Part shown: positions 34,918 through 44,600 of the stretch, piece by piece
Position numbering within the stretch: position 1 is the stretch's first letter
Layout of the letters: each line of letters begins with the position of its first letter
From: Pseudomonas sp. K2I15
GTDB taxonomy: Bacteria; Pseudomonadota; Gammaproteobacteria; Pseudomonadales; Pseudomonadaceae
Assembly: GCF_002204795.1 (NCBI RefSeq)
Contig: NZ_NIXO01000005.1
Location: 1-64,000, forward strand
Length of the DNA: 64,000 nt
Direction: 5' to 3'
The notes under the pieces: generated by a model
What the model was told of the DNA's origin: nothing
The model's database searches: none
What the model saw: only the letters and a program-made list of their open reading frames with translations
Program-made: the position numbers and the translations under genes

Positions 34918-34943
34918 AATCAGGCCCCAGGAGGGCCCTGATT
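34918..34943. promoter_or_regulatory. hairpin between the ABC gene and aqpZ
   Basis: AATCAGG and CCTGATT pair around a GC-rich loop, followed by TTT. It could be a weak terminator of the ABC gene or part of the aqpZ leader. The 179-bp gap also holds the aqpZ promoter, which I cannot place. Confidence 0.35.
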
Positions 34944-35007
34944 TAAGGCAGCAGGGAAGCATCACAGACCCGTTAATCAGATAGAGCAATCTACTAAGGA
35001 TGTGTTC

Positions 35008-35709
35008 ATGTCACTGTTCAAACGTTCCGTTACGGAAGGACTGGGTACGTTTTGGCTGGTGTTGGGCGGCTGCGGGAGTGCGGTGTTGGCCGCAGCGTTC
35101 CCCAATGTCGGGATCGGCCTGCTCGGTGTGGCCCTGGCGTTCGGGCTCACGGTGCTGACCATGGCATTTGCCATCGGGCACATCAGCGGGTGTCATCTGA
35201 ACCCGGCAGTTTCGGTGGGGCTGGTAGTGGGCGGAAGGTTTCCGGCCAGGGAGTTACCGGCCTACATCGTGTCTCAGGTGATCGGGGGCACCATCGCCGC
35301 CGCGCTGCTGTACTTCATCGCCAGTGGCAAGCCAGGGTTCGAACTGGCCTCCGGGCTGGCCAGCAACGGCTATGGCGAGCATTCGCCCGGTGGTTATTCG
35401 ATGGCGGCAGGGTTTGTGTGTGAGCTGGTGATGACGGCGATGTTCGTGCTGATCATCCTCGGCGCCACCGACCGGCGCGCGCCGGCAGGCCTGGCGCCGA
35501 TCGCCATTGGCCTGGCGCTGACGCTGATCCACCTGATCTCGATCCCGGTCACCAACACCTCGGTCAACCCGGCCCGCAGTACCGGCCCGGCGCTGATTGT
35601 CGGCGGTTGGGCGCTCCAGCAGTTGTGGATGTTCTGGCTGGCGCCGATCCTGGGTGCGATAGTTGGCGGCGTTACCTATCGATGGCTGGGCGCAGAAAAA
35701 CCCGCCTGA
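35008..35709 (+). CDS. aqpZ: aquaporin Z
   Basis: This 233-residue major intrinsic protein has six transmembrane helices and both NPA motifs: HLNPAVS (residues 64-70) and SVNPARS. The second motif is followed by the selectivity-filter Arg. N-terminal [20 protein letters not shown] is typical of AqpZ water channels rather than glycerol facilitators. The ATG at 35008 has TAAGGA 7 nt upstream; the GTG at 35002 is too close to it. Confidence 0.93.
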   Translation: MSLFKRSVTEGLGTFWLVLGGCGSAVLAAAFPNVGIGLLGVALAFGLTVLTMAFAIGHISGCHLNPAVSVGLVVGGRFPARELPAYIVSQVIGGTIAAALLYFIASGKPGFELASGLASNGYGEHSPGGYSMAAGFVCELVMTAMFVLIILGATDRRAPAGLAPIAIGLALTLIHLISIPVTNTSVNPARSTGPALIVGGWALQQLWMFWLAPILGAIVGGVTYRWLGAEKPA

Positions 35710-35720
35710 GCCCAACCGGT

Positions 35721-35745
35721 TCAGCCCTGCCGATAAGGCAGGGCT
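35721..35745. repeat. copy 1 of a 25-bp direct repeat (hairpin), cognate with the acyltransferase-like gene 3' end
   Basis: TCAGCCCTGCC, five bases, then GGCAGGGCT. It matches 36144-36168 at 23 of 25 positions. Read on the minus strand it spells ALPYRQG then a stop, exactly the C-terminus of the gene at 36144-37268, with synonymous changes. It can also form a 9-bp hairpin and may act as a terminator for aqpZ. Confidence 0.7.
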
Positions 35746-35797
35746 ATCCTTAATGCTGTTCCGTTAAGGAGTGAGCGTCCAAACAAAGGAGGTCAAG

Positions 35798-35902
35798 GTG
35801 GGAGCTGTCGAGCCTTGGCGAGGCTGCGATGGGATCACAGCGCTGTACCTGCCAGACCGCAGCGCCTGCATCGCAGCCTCGCCAAGGCTCGACAGCTCCC
35901 AC
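35798..35902. repeat. long-armed REPIN
   Basis: Two perfect 34-bp inverted arms start GTGGGAGCTGTCGAGCCTTG at 35798 and end at 35902, with a 37-bp spacer. The arm sequence is a different REP family from the others in this window. Confidence 0.88.
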
Positions 35903-35931
35903 ACTTGATCGATTTTGCGTCCTAAATATCG

Positions 35932-36120
35932 TTAGTCATCAGAAGATAGGCGCGGAGTTAATTCGTCTTCATATAGGTGTTCTAATCCCTGCGCCATCGG
36001 TAAGTGCAATTTGGCACGACGACAAAAATCTTCGTCCAGTTCCGGGATATCACTGGTATCAATATCCTGATCGTTCATGTTGGTAAGTCGCGTCCAGTCG
36101 GTTTTCGACTCTTTCAACAT
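35932..36120 (-). CDS. truncated antitoxin-like protein (BrnA/DUF4415-like N-terminus)
   Basis: This 62-residue protein starts MLKESKTDWTRLTNMNDQDI and continues DTSDIPELDEDFCRRAKLHL. The pattern TDW-R-L-MxDxDIDTSDIPELDxxFxxRAxLxxP is that of BrnA/DUF4415-type antitoxins. In those, a ribbon-helix-helix DNA-binding part (VTLRLDxDVLxWF) should follow; here it is replaced by MAQGLEHLYEDELTPRLSSD. No toxin gene is adjacent. It is probably a decayed or repurposed orphan. It sits inside the repeat-bracketed module at 35721-36168. Confidence 0.55.
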   Translation of the reverse strand: MLKESKTDWTRLTNMNDQDIDTSDIPELDEDFCRRAKLHLPMAQGLEHLYEDELTPRLSSDD

Positions 36121-36143
36121 ATTGCCTCGCCGCCACACGGTGT

Positions 36144-36168
36144 TCAGCCCTGCCGGTACGGCAGGGCT
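36144..36168. repeat. copy 2 of the 25-bp direct repeat (end of the acyltransferase-like gene)
   Basis: This copy contains the last codons and stop of the gene at 36144-37268 and is self-complementary (AGCCCTGCC / GGCAGGGCT). See copy 1 at 35721-35745. Confidence 0.7.
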
Positions 36169-37268
36169 GCCCTCGCCTCCTCGGCATACGCCAGGATCCC
36201 CACGCTTTCGCGCTCCAGGAAGTCCACCACCGCCGTCTTCAACCCCGGATGTCGCAGGTAATGCCAGGAATGCGTGATCACCGGTTCAAACCCGCGAATC
36301 AACTTGTGCTCGCCCTGGGCACCGGCGTCAAAACGCTGCAGGCCATGGGCAATCGCGTAATCCATGCCTTGATAGAAACAGGTCTCGAAATGCAGCCGGT
36401 CGAACTCGGCCAGGCAGCCCCAGTAACGTCCATAAAAGCTGTCGCCGCCGATCAGGCTGAAGGCCATGGCCACCGGCCGTGAGCCTTGCTTGGCCAGCAC
36501 CACGCGAATCGCCTCGGGCATGCGCTCGGCCAGCAGGCTGAAAAACGCCCGGGTCAGGTACGGCGATTGTCGGCGGATGGCGTAGGTGTTGGCGTAACAG
36601 GCGTAGACGAAATCCCACTGCGCTTCGCTCAGCTCATGGCCTTGCAACCACTCGAACTCGATACCCTGCCCCGCCACCTGTTCGCGCTCCTTGCGCATCT
36701 GCTTGCGCTTGCGCGAACTCAAGGCATCGAGGAAGTCCTGGAAGTCGCGGTAACCGCGGTTTTGCCAATGAAACTGGCAGCCGAGGCGTTGCAGCCAGCC
36801 CGGCTGCTGGGCCAACGCGGTATCTGCCAGGGCGTCGGTAAAGTTGATATGGGCGCTGGAAAGGCCTTCGATTTCCAGGTAACCGGGCAGGCTTTTAAGC
36901 AGCTCGAAACCGTCCTCGGCGCTGGCAGCCAGCAAGCGCGGACCGCTGACCGGGCTGAAGGGCACCGCCGTCAGCAGTTTCGGGTAGTAGTCGATACCCG
37001 CACGCTCGCAGGCGTCGGCCCAACCGTGGTCGAACACGTATTCGCCATAGGAATGCCATTTGCGGTAACTGGGCAACGCGGCAATCAGCCGGCCACCTTC
37101 GTAGTGCAGTAAATGCTCGGGCTGCCAGCCGGAATGCGGGCCGATGCTGGCGCTGTCCTCCAGCGCACTGAGGAACGCATGGCGCAGAAACGGCTGATCA
37201 ACGGGGACCAACGCGTTCCATTCATCGGGCCCAATCTCGGACAGGTTATTCAAACGTTGTAACGGCAT
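36144..37268 (-). CDS. FemAB/GNAT-like acyltransferase (COG3146, DUF482)
   Basis: This 374-residue protein belongs to the COG3146 group, predicted N-acyltransferases with two GNAT-like folds. Diagnostic stretches are NALVPVDQPFLRHAFLSALE, YVFDHGWADACERAGIDYYP and CYQGMDYAIAHGLQRFDAGA, followed by a conserved HKLIRGFEP. The substrate is unknown; older annotations suggest peptidoglycan or lipid-linked targets without proof. Its last 24 bp are duplicated 423 bp downstream, on the far side of the antitoxin-like ORF. A REPIN lies just upstream (37295-37394). Confidence 0.83.
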   Translation of the reverse strand: MPLQRLNNLSEIGPDEWNALVPVDQPFLRHAFLSALEDSASIGPHSGWQPEHLLHYEGGRLIAALPSYRKWHSYGEYVFDHGWADACERAGIDYYPKLLTAVPFSPVSGPRLLAASAEDGFELLKSLPGYLEIEGLSSAHINFTDALADTALAQQPGWLQRLGCQFHWQNRGYRDFQDFLDALSSRKRKQMRKEREQVAGQGIEFEWLQGHELSEAQWDFVYACYANTYAIRRQSPYLTRAFFSLLAERMPEAIRVVLAKQGSRPVAMAFSLIGGDSFYGRYWGCLAEFDRLHFETCFYQGMDYAIAHGLQRFDAGAQGEHKLIRGFEPVITHSWHYLRHPGLKTAVVDFLERESVGILAYAEEARAALPYRQG

Positions 37269-37294
37269 CCCATTCCCCGACGGTCACGGCTTTG

Positions 37295-37394
37295 TGTAGG
37301 AGCGAGCTTGCTCGCGATGGTCGTTAACAATAACGCGACCATTCTGACAGAACGCGGCGTTCTCTGGTTCTTCGCGAGCAAGCTCGCTCCTACA
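37295..37394. repeat. REPIN upstream of the acyltransferase-like gene
   Basis: Arms TGTAGGAGCGAGCTTGCTCG (from 37295) and its inverted copy (ending 37394) enclose about 54 bp. It belongs to the family also at 50322, 55850 and 63030. Confidence 0.9.
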
Positions 37395-37405
37395 AGGATC
37401 AACGC

Positions 37406-37431
37406 AAAAAAAACCCCGCCAGACGGCGGGG
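37406..37431 (-). terminator. terminator downstream of the OprO/OprP-like porin gene
   Basis: CCCCGCC-AGAC-GGCGGGG is followed on the minus strand by eight T residues, 66 bp past the porin stop. Confidence 0.88.
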
Positions 37432-37496
37432 CAAACCAAATGAGGAGCGCTTTAACGGATGAAGAAAGAGCGCTTTGGAGCGGTGTTAAACGTTAC

Positions 37497-38831
37497 TTAG
37501 AACACGTACTGCACGCGGGCCACGATGGCGTCGCCGCTGTCGTCGCCATTGGCATTGTTGATCTTGTCGGTGCTGACCTTGAGGTAGTTGGCAGAGATCT
37601 TCACCGCTTCGTTGGCGTACCAGTTAACACCGATGGTGTTCAGGCTGGCCTTGGCGTCGCCCACTTCACGGGTCGCGCTGTTACGCACCACGTTTTTGTC
37701 GTCGACGCTGATGTTGTCGTAGCGGTAAAACACTTCCCACGCGCCAAACTGCTTGTTCTCGGGCTTGATGGTGTCGAACTTGGCGCCGTCGAGCTTGTAG
37801 ACCCGGGACTCACCGGTCAAGGTGTAAGCCACCTGGCCGTAGAAACCGGTGGCCTTCACGTCCTGATAAGCGCTGCTGTCGGCCTTCATCTTGCGATTCA
37901 GGTATTCGGCCTGCAGGGACAGCGGGCCGCGAGCGAAGGCAAATTCACCACCGAACACCGTGTCGGTGTCGTAGGCATCGTTCGCCGTCAGGTTGCCGGA
38001 GTCCAGCCCCACGCCGCCGCCGAACGTCGCACGGTTACCGTTGGCACCGGCATCATTACCGCCGTTGGTGGCAACGCCGCGAGCGTCCAGGCGAGGACGG
38101 ATTCGCGAGTCGAACGAGGTGTCTTTCAGGTCACGCACCGCCACGTCCACGCCCAGGTGCAAGACGTTGCCGCTGTCGTGCATCGGCGCAAACACGGCAC
38201 GGGCGTTGAACTGCTTCACGCCTTTGCCGTTCTTGTCGTTGATGCCTTTGGACGACACGCCGGAGGACAGATAGGCCATGTCACCCACCACCGCGCTGAC
38301 CTGCAGGCCCATGCCGTTTTCGTGGGAGTTGACCCAGTCAGCGACTTCATAACCCAGGTTACGCTCGATGGCGGTGACCCACTTGGAGCTGGTGGCTTTT
38401 TCCAGGCCGAAGTCCTGGTCGAAGCGGCCGGCGCGAATCACCACCGGTTTGAAGCATACGTACGAGAAGGACGCTTCGTCGAAGTAGCCATCATCGGCGC
38501 TGCCGGAGTTGTGGGAGAAGTCGTAGTTGATCTGGTATTTCCAGTCCTTGTACACCGTGCCGCCCAACTCGAGGTAGGCACGACGGAAGTACGCCGCGTC
38601 GGCCGAGTCGCCGTTTTTGGTATAAAAGCCATCAAACGTGCCGTAATCGGCCTGCAAACGACCACCCAGCTTGAAGCTGAAATTCTGGTCGGTGGTTGCA
38701 ACCTCAAGGCCGCCCTTGGTTTTGACAACGATATCGGCGCCGTCAGTTGTGACAGTACCAGCGAAAGCCTGGGCGGTAACGGCCAGGGCCAGGGCGCTGG
38801 CCGCTAAACCGGCGAAGTGCTTAACGATCAT
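37497..38831 (-). CDS. phosphate/polyphosphate-selective porin (OprO/OprP family)
   Basis: This 444-residue trimeric outer-membrane porin has a signal peptide (cleavage after VTAQAFA, about residue 24) and strands typical of OprP/Opr[41 protein letters not shown] and a C-terminal ARVQYVF. Gene order with the ECF sigma/anti-sigma pair and ketosynthase resembles P. aeruginosa PA3280 (oprO) to PA3286, from memory. Phosphate-starvation control would be expected, but no clear Pho box is visible upstream. Confidence 0.88.
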   Translation of the reverse strand: MIVKHFAGLAASALALAVTAQAFAGTVTTDGADIVVKTKGGLEVATTDQNFSFKLGGRLQADYGTFDGFYTKNGDSADAAYFRRAYLELGGTVYKDWKYQINYDFSHNSGSADDGYFDEASFSYVCFKPVVIRAGRFDQDFGLEKATSSKWVTAIERNLGYEVADWVNSHENGMGLQVSAVVGDMAYLSSGVSSKGINDKNGKGVKQFNARAVFAPMHDSGNVLHLGVDVAVRDLKDTSFDSRIRPRLDARGVATNGGNDAGANGNRATFGGGVGLDSGNLTANDAYDTDTVFGGEFAFARGPLSLQAEYLNRKMKADSSAYQDVKATGFYGQVAYTLTGESRVYKLDGAKFDTIKPENKQFGAWEVFYRYDNISVDDKNVVRNSATREVGDAKASLNTIGVNWYANEAVKISANYLKVSTDKINNANGDDSGDAIVARVQYVF

Positions 38832-39170
38832 CGAAAAATCCCCCTAATTGATGGTCTTGTTCAGTGGTAAAACACGCAGCTCATGGCCGTCTGTGTTGGT
38901 TGGCGATCTTGGGCAGGGGATATTTCAGTCGGGTTTCCGGTATATAAAAATTTTGTTACCAAGGAACTTTTTAATAGCCAACGGAAATAAGCCAAAGGCC
39001 ATGCACATCAGGGCTCCAGCATTAAAAAGTGTTTAAAATGTCAGATGATACAAGATGTAAAAATACCCGATAAAAATGAAATGCTTTTCATGTTGATTAT
39101 TTTTTGATCAAAAAAAAGCCCGCATCGATAGTCGATGCAGGCTTCGTTCAAGTGTGAAAAGTGACGGGTG
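38832..39170. promoter_or_regulatory. AT-rich intergenic region upstream of the porin
   Basis: These 339 bp hold no gene. They contain the porin promoter region (poly-A/T tracts 38940-39110), an ATGAAA-TGCT-TTTCAT palindrome at 39076-39091, and the anti-sigma gene terminator at 39110-39142. A CTGACAT word on the minus strand near 39040 is only a partial Pho-box match. Confidence 0.45.
39110..39142 (-). terminator. terminator of the sigma/anti-sigma operon
   Basis: GCCCGCATCGA pairs with TCGATGCAGGC (one mismatch), followed on the minus strand by eight T residues. It is about 30 bp past the anti-sigma stop. Confidence 0.88.
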
Positions 39171-39404
39171 TTACTGGTCGCGCGAACGCTCGGCGGCCAG
39201 GCGCTCGGCCAACGCATCGACGTCGCCGATGGGCGGCTCGGGCAGGATCTTCAGCGTCGCTTGCATCAAGCGCATCTGCCGGATAAAGCGCCGGCAGTTG
39301 GGGCAGAACATCAGGTGATGGCGCACCAGCAGACGTTCGCGAAAGGTCAGTTGCCCATCGAGATAGTCACTGGAACGCGCTACTTGTTCTTTACAGGTCA
39401 ACAT
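39171..39404 (-). CDS. zinc-binding anti-sigma factor
   Basis: This 77-residue protein carries the ZAS motif: His30-x3-Cys34-x2-Cys37 (HHLMFCPNC) after the upstream helix SSDYLDGQLTFRERLLVR. It lacks a membrane segment and so should be a cytoplasmic anti-sigma factor, possibly redox- or zinc-responsive, that binds the sigma factor encoded just upstream. Its ATG overlaps the sigma stop by 7 bp, indicating coupled translation. Confidence 0.87.
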   Translation of the reverse strand: MLTCKEQVARSSDYLDGQLTFRERLLVRHHLMFCPNCRRFIRQMRLMQATLKILPEPPIGDVDALAERLAAERSRDQ

Positions 39405-40012
39405 TCGCCGGTTTCCTCAAAATGCTCCACCGTGGCGAAGACTTTAAGCCGTGCTCGATGCAACAGCACACGAACATTGGAGAGCGATAGTGTCAGAAGA
39501 TTACAAATCTCCTCCAACTCCAGCCCCTGACGTTCGCGCAGCAGCAATACGCTGCTCTGCAATTCGGAAAGACTGGCTAGCGTGTGCTCCAGGCACTCGC
39601 GCAGTTCGTCTTCGGTGAGCAGCGCTTCGGGCGTGTCCTGATGCCAGGCAAACGGCGCCACGGCCCAGTGGCCATCGTCGGGCACGAAGCGATCATCGCC
39701 GATGGTGCCGTGGGGCGACGGCAGGTCATCAAGCAGCACTTCCCGGCGATTTTGCTTGTAGCGGCCTTTTGCCGAGTTGGCCGTGATGGTCAGCAGCCAG
39801 GTCTTGAGGCTGGAGCGCCCCTCGAACTTCGCCAGGTTGCGCACCACCGATAGCCAGGCGTCCTGCACCACCTCATCGGCATGGCGCTGGCCGACGATGG
39901 CATAGGCCACGGCGCGCATGGCGCTCTGGTAGGTGGTGACCAATTCCTTGTAGGCCCGCTGCTCGCCCTTGAGCAATCGTTCAAGCAGGTGCGCGTCGTC
40001 CGCTGCTGCCAT
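39398..40012 (-). CDS. ECF-family RNA polymerase sigma factor
   Basis: This 204-residue sigma-70 ECF factor has region 2 at about 25-95 (AVAYAIVGQRHADEVVQDAW, then RSSLKTWLLTITANSAKGRY) and region 4 at about 140-195 (LASLSELQSSVLLLRERQGL, then SLSNVRVLLHRARLKVF). The partner anti-sigma gene overlaps its 3' end. Position beside a PA3286-like ketosynthase gene matches P. aeruginosa PA3285 as recalled. The regulon is unknown; the divergence of the linker is typical of this group. Confidence 0.92.
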   Translation of the reverse strand: MAAADDAHLLERLLKGEQRAYKELVTTYQSAMRAVAYAIVGQRHADEVVQDAWLSVVRNLAKFEGRSSLKTWLLTITANSAKGRYKQNRREVLLDDLPSPHGTIGDDRFVPDDGHWAVAPFAWHQDTPEALLTEDELRECLEHTLASLSELQSSVLLLRERQGLELEEICNLLTLSLSNVRVLLHRARLKVFATVEHFEETGEC

Positions 40013-40048
40013 TCAAGACCTCTGTTTCAAGACAGGAACACCGTCAAT

Positions 40049-40137
40049 GTGGGGGCGGGCTTGCTCGCGAAGGCGGTGTGTCAGCCGTGCATCCGGTGGC
40101 TGAATCACCGCTTTCGCGAGCAAGCCCGCTTCCACAT
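40049..40137. repeat. REPIN between ketosynthase and sigma factor genes
   Basis: GTGGGGGCGGGCTTGCTCGC and an inverted GCGAGCAAGCCCGCTTCCAC flank a short spacer with a TCAGCC/GGCTGA inner repeat. It is the same family as the copies at 1531 and 58154. Confidence 0.9.
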
Positions 40138-40139
40138 GA

Positions 40140-41261
40140 TCAGCGTTTGCGCAGAATCACGCTACCAATCGAATACCCCGCGCCAAACGAGCTGAGCACG
40201 GCCACAGCGCCCTTGGGCAAGTCGTCCTGGTAGGTGTGAAACGCAATCACCGAACCCGCCGAGCTGGTGTTGGCGTAAGTATCGAGGATCACCGGCGCTT
40301 CTTCCACCGAGGCCTCGCGGCCCAGCAGTTTCTTGACGATCAGGTGATTCATGCTGAGGTTAGCCTGATGCAGCCAGAAGCGCTTCACATCGCCCACGTT
40401 CAGCTGGTTTTCCGACAAGTGCTTGCCGATCAACTCGGCGACCATCGGGCAGACATCACGGAAGACTTTGCGGCCTTCCTGCACGAACAGCTTGTCTGGA
40501 GCACCAATACCCTCTTGCGCCGCGCGGTTGAGGAAGCCGAAGTTATTGCGGATGTTGTTGGAGAACTTGGTCAGCAGCTTGGTGCTCACCACGTCAAACT
40601 GATGCTCGGAGGTGGCGAGATCAGCCCGCTCCAGAATCACGGCGGTGGCCGCATCGCCAAAGATGAAGTGGCTGTCGCGGTCACGAAAGTTCAGGTGGCC
40701 GGTGCAGATCTCCGGGTTGACCATCAGGATCGCCCGGGCCTGGCCCAGCTGGATGCTGTTGGCGGCGTTCTGGATGCCGAAGGTCGCCGAGGAACAGGCC
40801 ACGTTCATGTCAAAGCCGAAACCCTGGATGCCCAGCGCTTCCTGGACTTCGATGGCAATCGCCGGGTACGCCCGTTGCAGGTTGGAGCAGGCAACGATCA
40901 CGCCGTCGATGTCGGCGGCGGTCTTGCCGGCGCGCTGCAAGGCTTGCTCGGCAGCACCCACGGCCATCTGGCAGAGGATCGACCACTCGTCGTTGGAACG
41001 CTCGGGCAGGCGTGGCGCCATGCGCTGCGGGTCGAGAATGCCAGCCTTGTCCATGACAAAGCGGCTCTTGATGCCCGAGGCCTTTTCGATGAAAGCGGCG
41101 CTGGATTCGGTCAGTGGCTGGACGTCACCGCGTTCGATGGCTGCGGCGTTATCCAGGTTGAACTGTTGCACGTAAGCATTGAAAGACTGCACCAGCTCTT
41201 CGTTGGAGATGCTGTTGGCCGGGGTGTACAGGCCTGTGCCGCTGATGACGACGTTATGCAC
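40140..41261 (-). CDS. beta-ketoacyl-ACP synthase III-type enzyme (PA3286-like)
   Basis: This 373-residue thiolase-fold condensing enzyme has catalytic Cys156 (NVACSSATFG), His in FWLHQANLSMN and Asn in YANTSSAGS. It is longer than FabH (about 320). In P. aeruginosa the similar PA3286 is reported to feed octanoyl-CoA from beta-oxidation into fatty-acid synthesis; the same role here is an inference. The start is GTG at 41261 (MHNVVISGTGLYTP), with GAGGA 7 nt upstream; the open frame to 41387 is not conserved. A sharp palindrome lies 36 bp upstream. Confidence 0.88.
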   Translation of the reverse strand: MHNVVISGTGLYTPANSISNEELVQSFNAYVQQFNLDNAAAIERGDVQPLTESSAAFIEKASGIKSRFVMDKAGILDPQRMAPRLPERSNDEWSILCQMAVGAAEQALQRAGKTAADIDGVIVACSNLQRAYPAIAIEVQEALGIQGFGFDMNVACSSATFGIQNAANSIQLGQARAILMVNPEICTGHLNFRDRDSHFIFGDAATAVILERADLATSEHQFDVVSTKLLTKFSNNIRNNFGFLNRAAQEGIGAPDKLFVQEGRKVFRDVCPMVAELIGKHLSENQLNVGDVKRFWLHQANLSMNHLIVKKLLGREASVEEAPVILDTYANTSSAGSVIAFHTYQDDLPKGAVAVLSSFGAGYSIGSVILRKR

Positions 41262-41296
41262 GGTCGTTCCTCTAAATCTGTTCAGGCAGAAGGGTA

Positions 41297-41314
41297 TTGG
41301 TACCGTCGTACCAA
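41297..41314. promoter_or_regulatory. TTGGTAC-CGTC-GTACCAA palindrome upstream of the ketosynthase gene
   Basis: Perfect 7-bp arms with a 4-bp centre lie 36-53 bp upstream of the GTG start. Position and symmetry suggest a repressor operator overlapping the promoter. The binding protein is not identifiable. Confidence 0.5.
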
Positions 41315-41477
41315 ACCGTAAGTAGTTTTGTGCCGCCCAGCGGCCTTCAAACTGGAAACGCTTTATTCCATCGCGCCATGGCTGCACCAGCCCAACTCGA
41401 CGATCCCGGCATTTATAACCGCGAAGTTTGCCACAACATCGGAAACTTGGCGCCTATCCCGCACAAACACCTTACCT

Positions 41478-41606
41478 GTGGCGAGCGAGCTTGCTCGCGC
41501 TGGGTCGCGAAGCGGCCCCAGTCGGTCACTGAGGTGCTTCAGCCTGAACACTGTTGGCCGCGATGGGGCTGCTTCGCCGCCCAACGCGAGCAAGCTTGCT
41601 CGCCAC
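41478..41606. repeat. REPIN downstream of hrpA
   Basis: Arms GTGGCGAGCGAGCTTGCTCG (from 41478) and CGAGCAAGCTTGCTCGCCAC (ending 41606) enclose inner complementary TCGCGAAGCGGCCCCA / TGGGGCTGCTTCGCCG stretches. It fills most of the 354-bp hrpA-ketosynthase gap; apart from the palindrome at 41297 I see nothing else there. Confidence 0.85.
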
Positions 41607-41615
41607 CGGTGTGCC

Positions 41616-44600
41616 TCACGCCTCGACCTGGCTCCATTGCTTGCTCAAGCGCTTGTCGGAAATCGGTACCTTGGTGCCCAACTGCTGGGCAAACAACGAC
41701 ACCCGGTATTCCTCCAACCACCAGCGATACAGCTCCAGTTGAGGGTCGCGCTTGCCTTCCTGGGCGTGTTTGTTCAGGCGGTTCTGATACTGGCTCCACA
41801 GGCCGCCCAACTCGGTACTCCAGACCCGATCCTTCTGCACCTGGCTCGGCAATTTCTCCAGGCGCAACTCGATGGCCTTGAGGAAACGCGGCAGCTCCTT
41901 GAACCATTGCGCGGGGGTTTCCCGCACGAAGCCGGGATACACCAGGTTGCCCAGTTGCTGCTTGATGTCATTGAGAGCCACGGCCTGGGCCAGGTCAATC
42001 TTGCCCTTGAAGCGTTTTTGCAGGCCATGCCACAGTTTCAAGATTTCGAGGGTCAAGCGCGCCTGGCGCTCGGCATGCTCGGTCCAACTGCCGCGCTTGC
42101 GCTCGGCCAAGGCTGCCAGGCCGGCGCCATCCCGCGGCAGGCTGGCTTCGCCCTCCAGCACGCAGCTGTCGAGGCTGGCCAACAGAATGTCTTCCACCAA
42201 GGCTTCGATGCGCCCCAGTTCGCGGTACATCAGCCCCAATTCAGTCAGGCCAGGCAACTTGCCCCGCAGGAATTTTGCCGGTTCGGCCAATTGCTGCAAC
42301 AGCAGACGCTGCAAGGCTCGACGGTGCTGGAACTCGGCCTCGGCGGCGGTGGAGAAACGCCCTTCCTTCACCGTACCGTTTTCTTCCACCAACGCCGGAT
42401 AAACCGTCATCGACAGCCCGGCGATGTTTTGCTGGGTTTTCTCGGCCACCGCCGCGAACACCTTGGCCTCCACCGGCTGCTGGCTTTTCGCAGTCTGCGG
42501 CACCGCCAATGCAGCCTGGCTGGCTTCGGCGAAGCGCGCCGTCAGCTCGGCCAGGTCGCGGCCTTCGCCGAGGAACTTGCCCTGGCCGTCGACCACTTCG
42601 AGATTCATTTTCATGTGGTTTTCCACCTGCTGCGCGGCTTCGGCCCAGGCTTCATCGCTGACCCGAGCGCCGGTCATGCGCAACAGCTCGCGCCCCAATG
42701 CCTGAGGCAAAGAGCCTTGGCCGAACTCGATACGCTGCAACGCCGCCTTGACGAAATCCGGCACCGGTACGAAGTTCTTGCGCAGGGCCTTGGGCAAGTT
42801 GCGCACCAGGGCAATGCACTTGGCCTCGATCACACCCGGCACCAGCCATTCCAGGCGTTCGGGAGGCAAGGCCGGCAACAGCGGCGCCGGTACGCGCAAG
42901 GTCACGCCATCGCGCGGATGGTTGGGCTCGAAGTGATAACTCAAGGCAAGGGCCAGGTCGCCCAGGTGCAAGGTGTCTGGATAATGGGCGGCGGTGACTT
43001 CACTGGCCTCGCGGGCCAGCACGTCTTCCTCGCGCATGATCAGCAGCTGCGGGTCCTTCTGGCTGTTGACCTTGTACCAACTGTCGAAGGTCGCGGTCTG
43101 GTGGATCTCCGCCGGCAAGCGCGCATCGTAGAAGGCGTACAGGGTCTCTTCGTCCGCCAGGATGTCGCGCCGGCGGGCCTTGGCTTCCAGTTCATCGAGC
43201 TGTTCCAGCAGTTGCTGGTTGGCGGTCAGGCATCGGGCCCGGGACTGAATCTCGCCCCGTACCAGGCCTTCGCGGATAAACAGCTCGCGGGACGTCACCG
43301 GATCAATCGGCCCGTAATGCACCGGCCGGCGACCGACGATGATCAACCCGAACAGGGTGATCTGCTCAAACGCCACCACCTGTCCGCGCTTCTTCTCCCA
43401 ATGGGGTTCGAAGTGGTTTTTCTTGATCAGGTGCCCGGCCAACGGCTCGATCCAGTCGGCGTCGATCTTGGCCACCATCCGCGCATAGAGCTTGGTGGTT
43501 TCCACCAGTTCGGCGGTCATCAGCCATTGCGGGCGCTTCTTGCCGATGCCCGACGAAGGGTGAATCCAGAAGCGCCGCTGGCGCGCGCCGAGGTAATCAC
43601 CGTCTTCGGTTTTCTGGCCGATCTGGCTCAGCAGGCCAGACAGTACCGCCTTGTGCAGTTTCGGGAAGTCCGCCGGTTCTTTGTTAACGGTCAACTGCAT
43701 GTCGCGGCAGATCAGGCTCAACTGGCGGTGGGAATCACGCCATTCCCGCAGGCGCAGGTAATTCAGGAAGTTCTTGCGGCACCAGTTGCGCAACGGGCTG
43801 GCGGTCAATGCCTGGCGCTGTTCTTCAAAGCCGCGCCACAAGTTCACCAACCCGGCGAAGTCGGAATCCGGGTCCTTCCATTGTGCGTGGGCCTGGTCGG
43901 CGGCTTGCTGGCGTTCCGGCGGGCGCTCGCGCGGGTCCTGGATCGACATCGCGCTGGCGACAATCAGCACTTCCTGCAAGCTGCCCAGCTTGGCCGCTTC
44001 CAGCAACATGCGGCCCATGCGCGGGTCCACCGGCAAACGCGCCAGCTGGCGGCCCATCGGCGTCAGTTGGCTGTTGCGGTCGACGGCCGACAGCTCTTGC
44101 AGCAGATTAAAACCGTCACTAATGGCCTTGCCATCCGGCGGCTCGATAAACGGGAAGTCGGTGATCTCGCCCAAACGCAGGTGCAGCATCTGCAGGATCA
44201 CGGCCGCGAGGTTGGTACGTAGAATCTCGGGGTCGGTAAATTCCGGGCGCCCGATAAAATCTTCTTCGCTGAACAGGCGCACACAAATGCCCGGCTCGAC
44301 GCGCCCGCACCGGCCTTTACGCTGGTTGGCGCTGGCCTGGGAAATCGCCTCGATCGGCAAGCGCTGGACCTTGGCCCGGTAGCTGTACCGGCTGATGCGC
44401 GCAGTGCCGCTGTCGATCACATAACGAATGCCCGGCACGGTCAGCGAGGTTTCCGCGACGTTGGTCGCCAGCACCACGCGGCGGCCCGGGTGGGACTGGA
44501 AAATTCGCTGCTGCTCGGCCGGTGACAGGCGCGCGTACAGCGGCAGGATTTCAGTGTGCTTGAGCTGGGCCTTGCGCAGCATGTCGGCAGCATCGCGAAT

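Noticed and set aside
38832-39110. Pho box upstream of the OprO/OprP-like porin
   Set aside because: Only one partial CTGACAT word is visible; the two-unit Pho box is not convincing.
41478-41606. Possible CRISPR-like repeat clusters at REPIN sites
   Set aside because: The repeats are inverted pairs with variable spacers, not regularly spaced direct repeats, and no cas genes are present.
41328-44222. 964-codon plus-strand open frame opposite hrpA
   Set aside because: Antisense shadow of the helicase gene; the long openness follows from high GC at third codon positions of hrpA.
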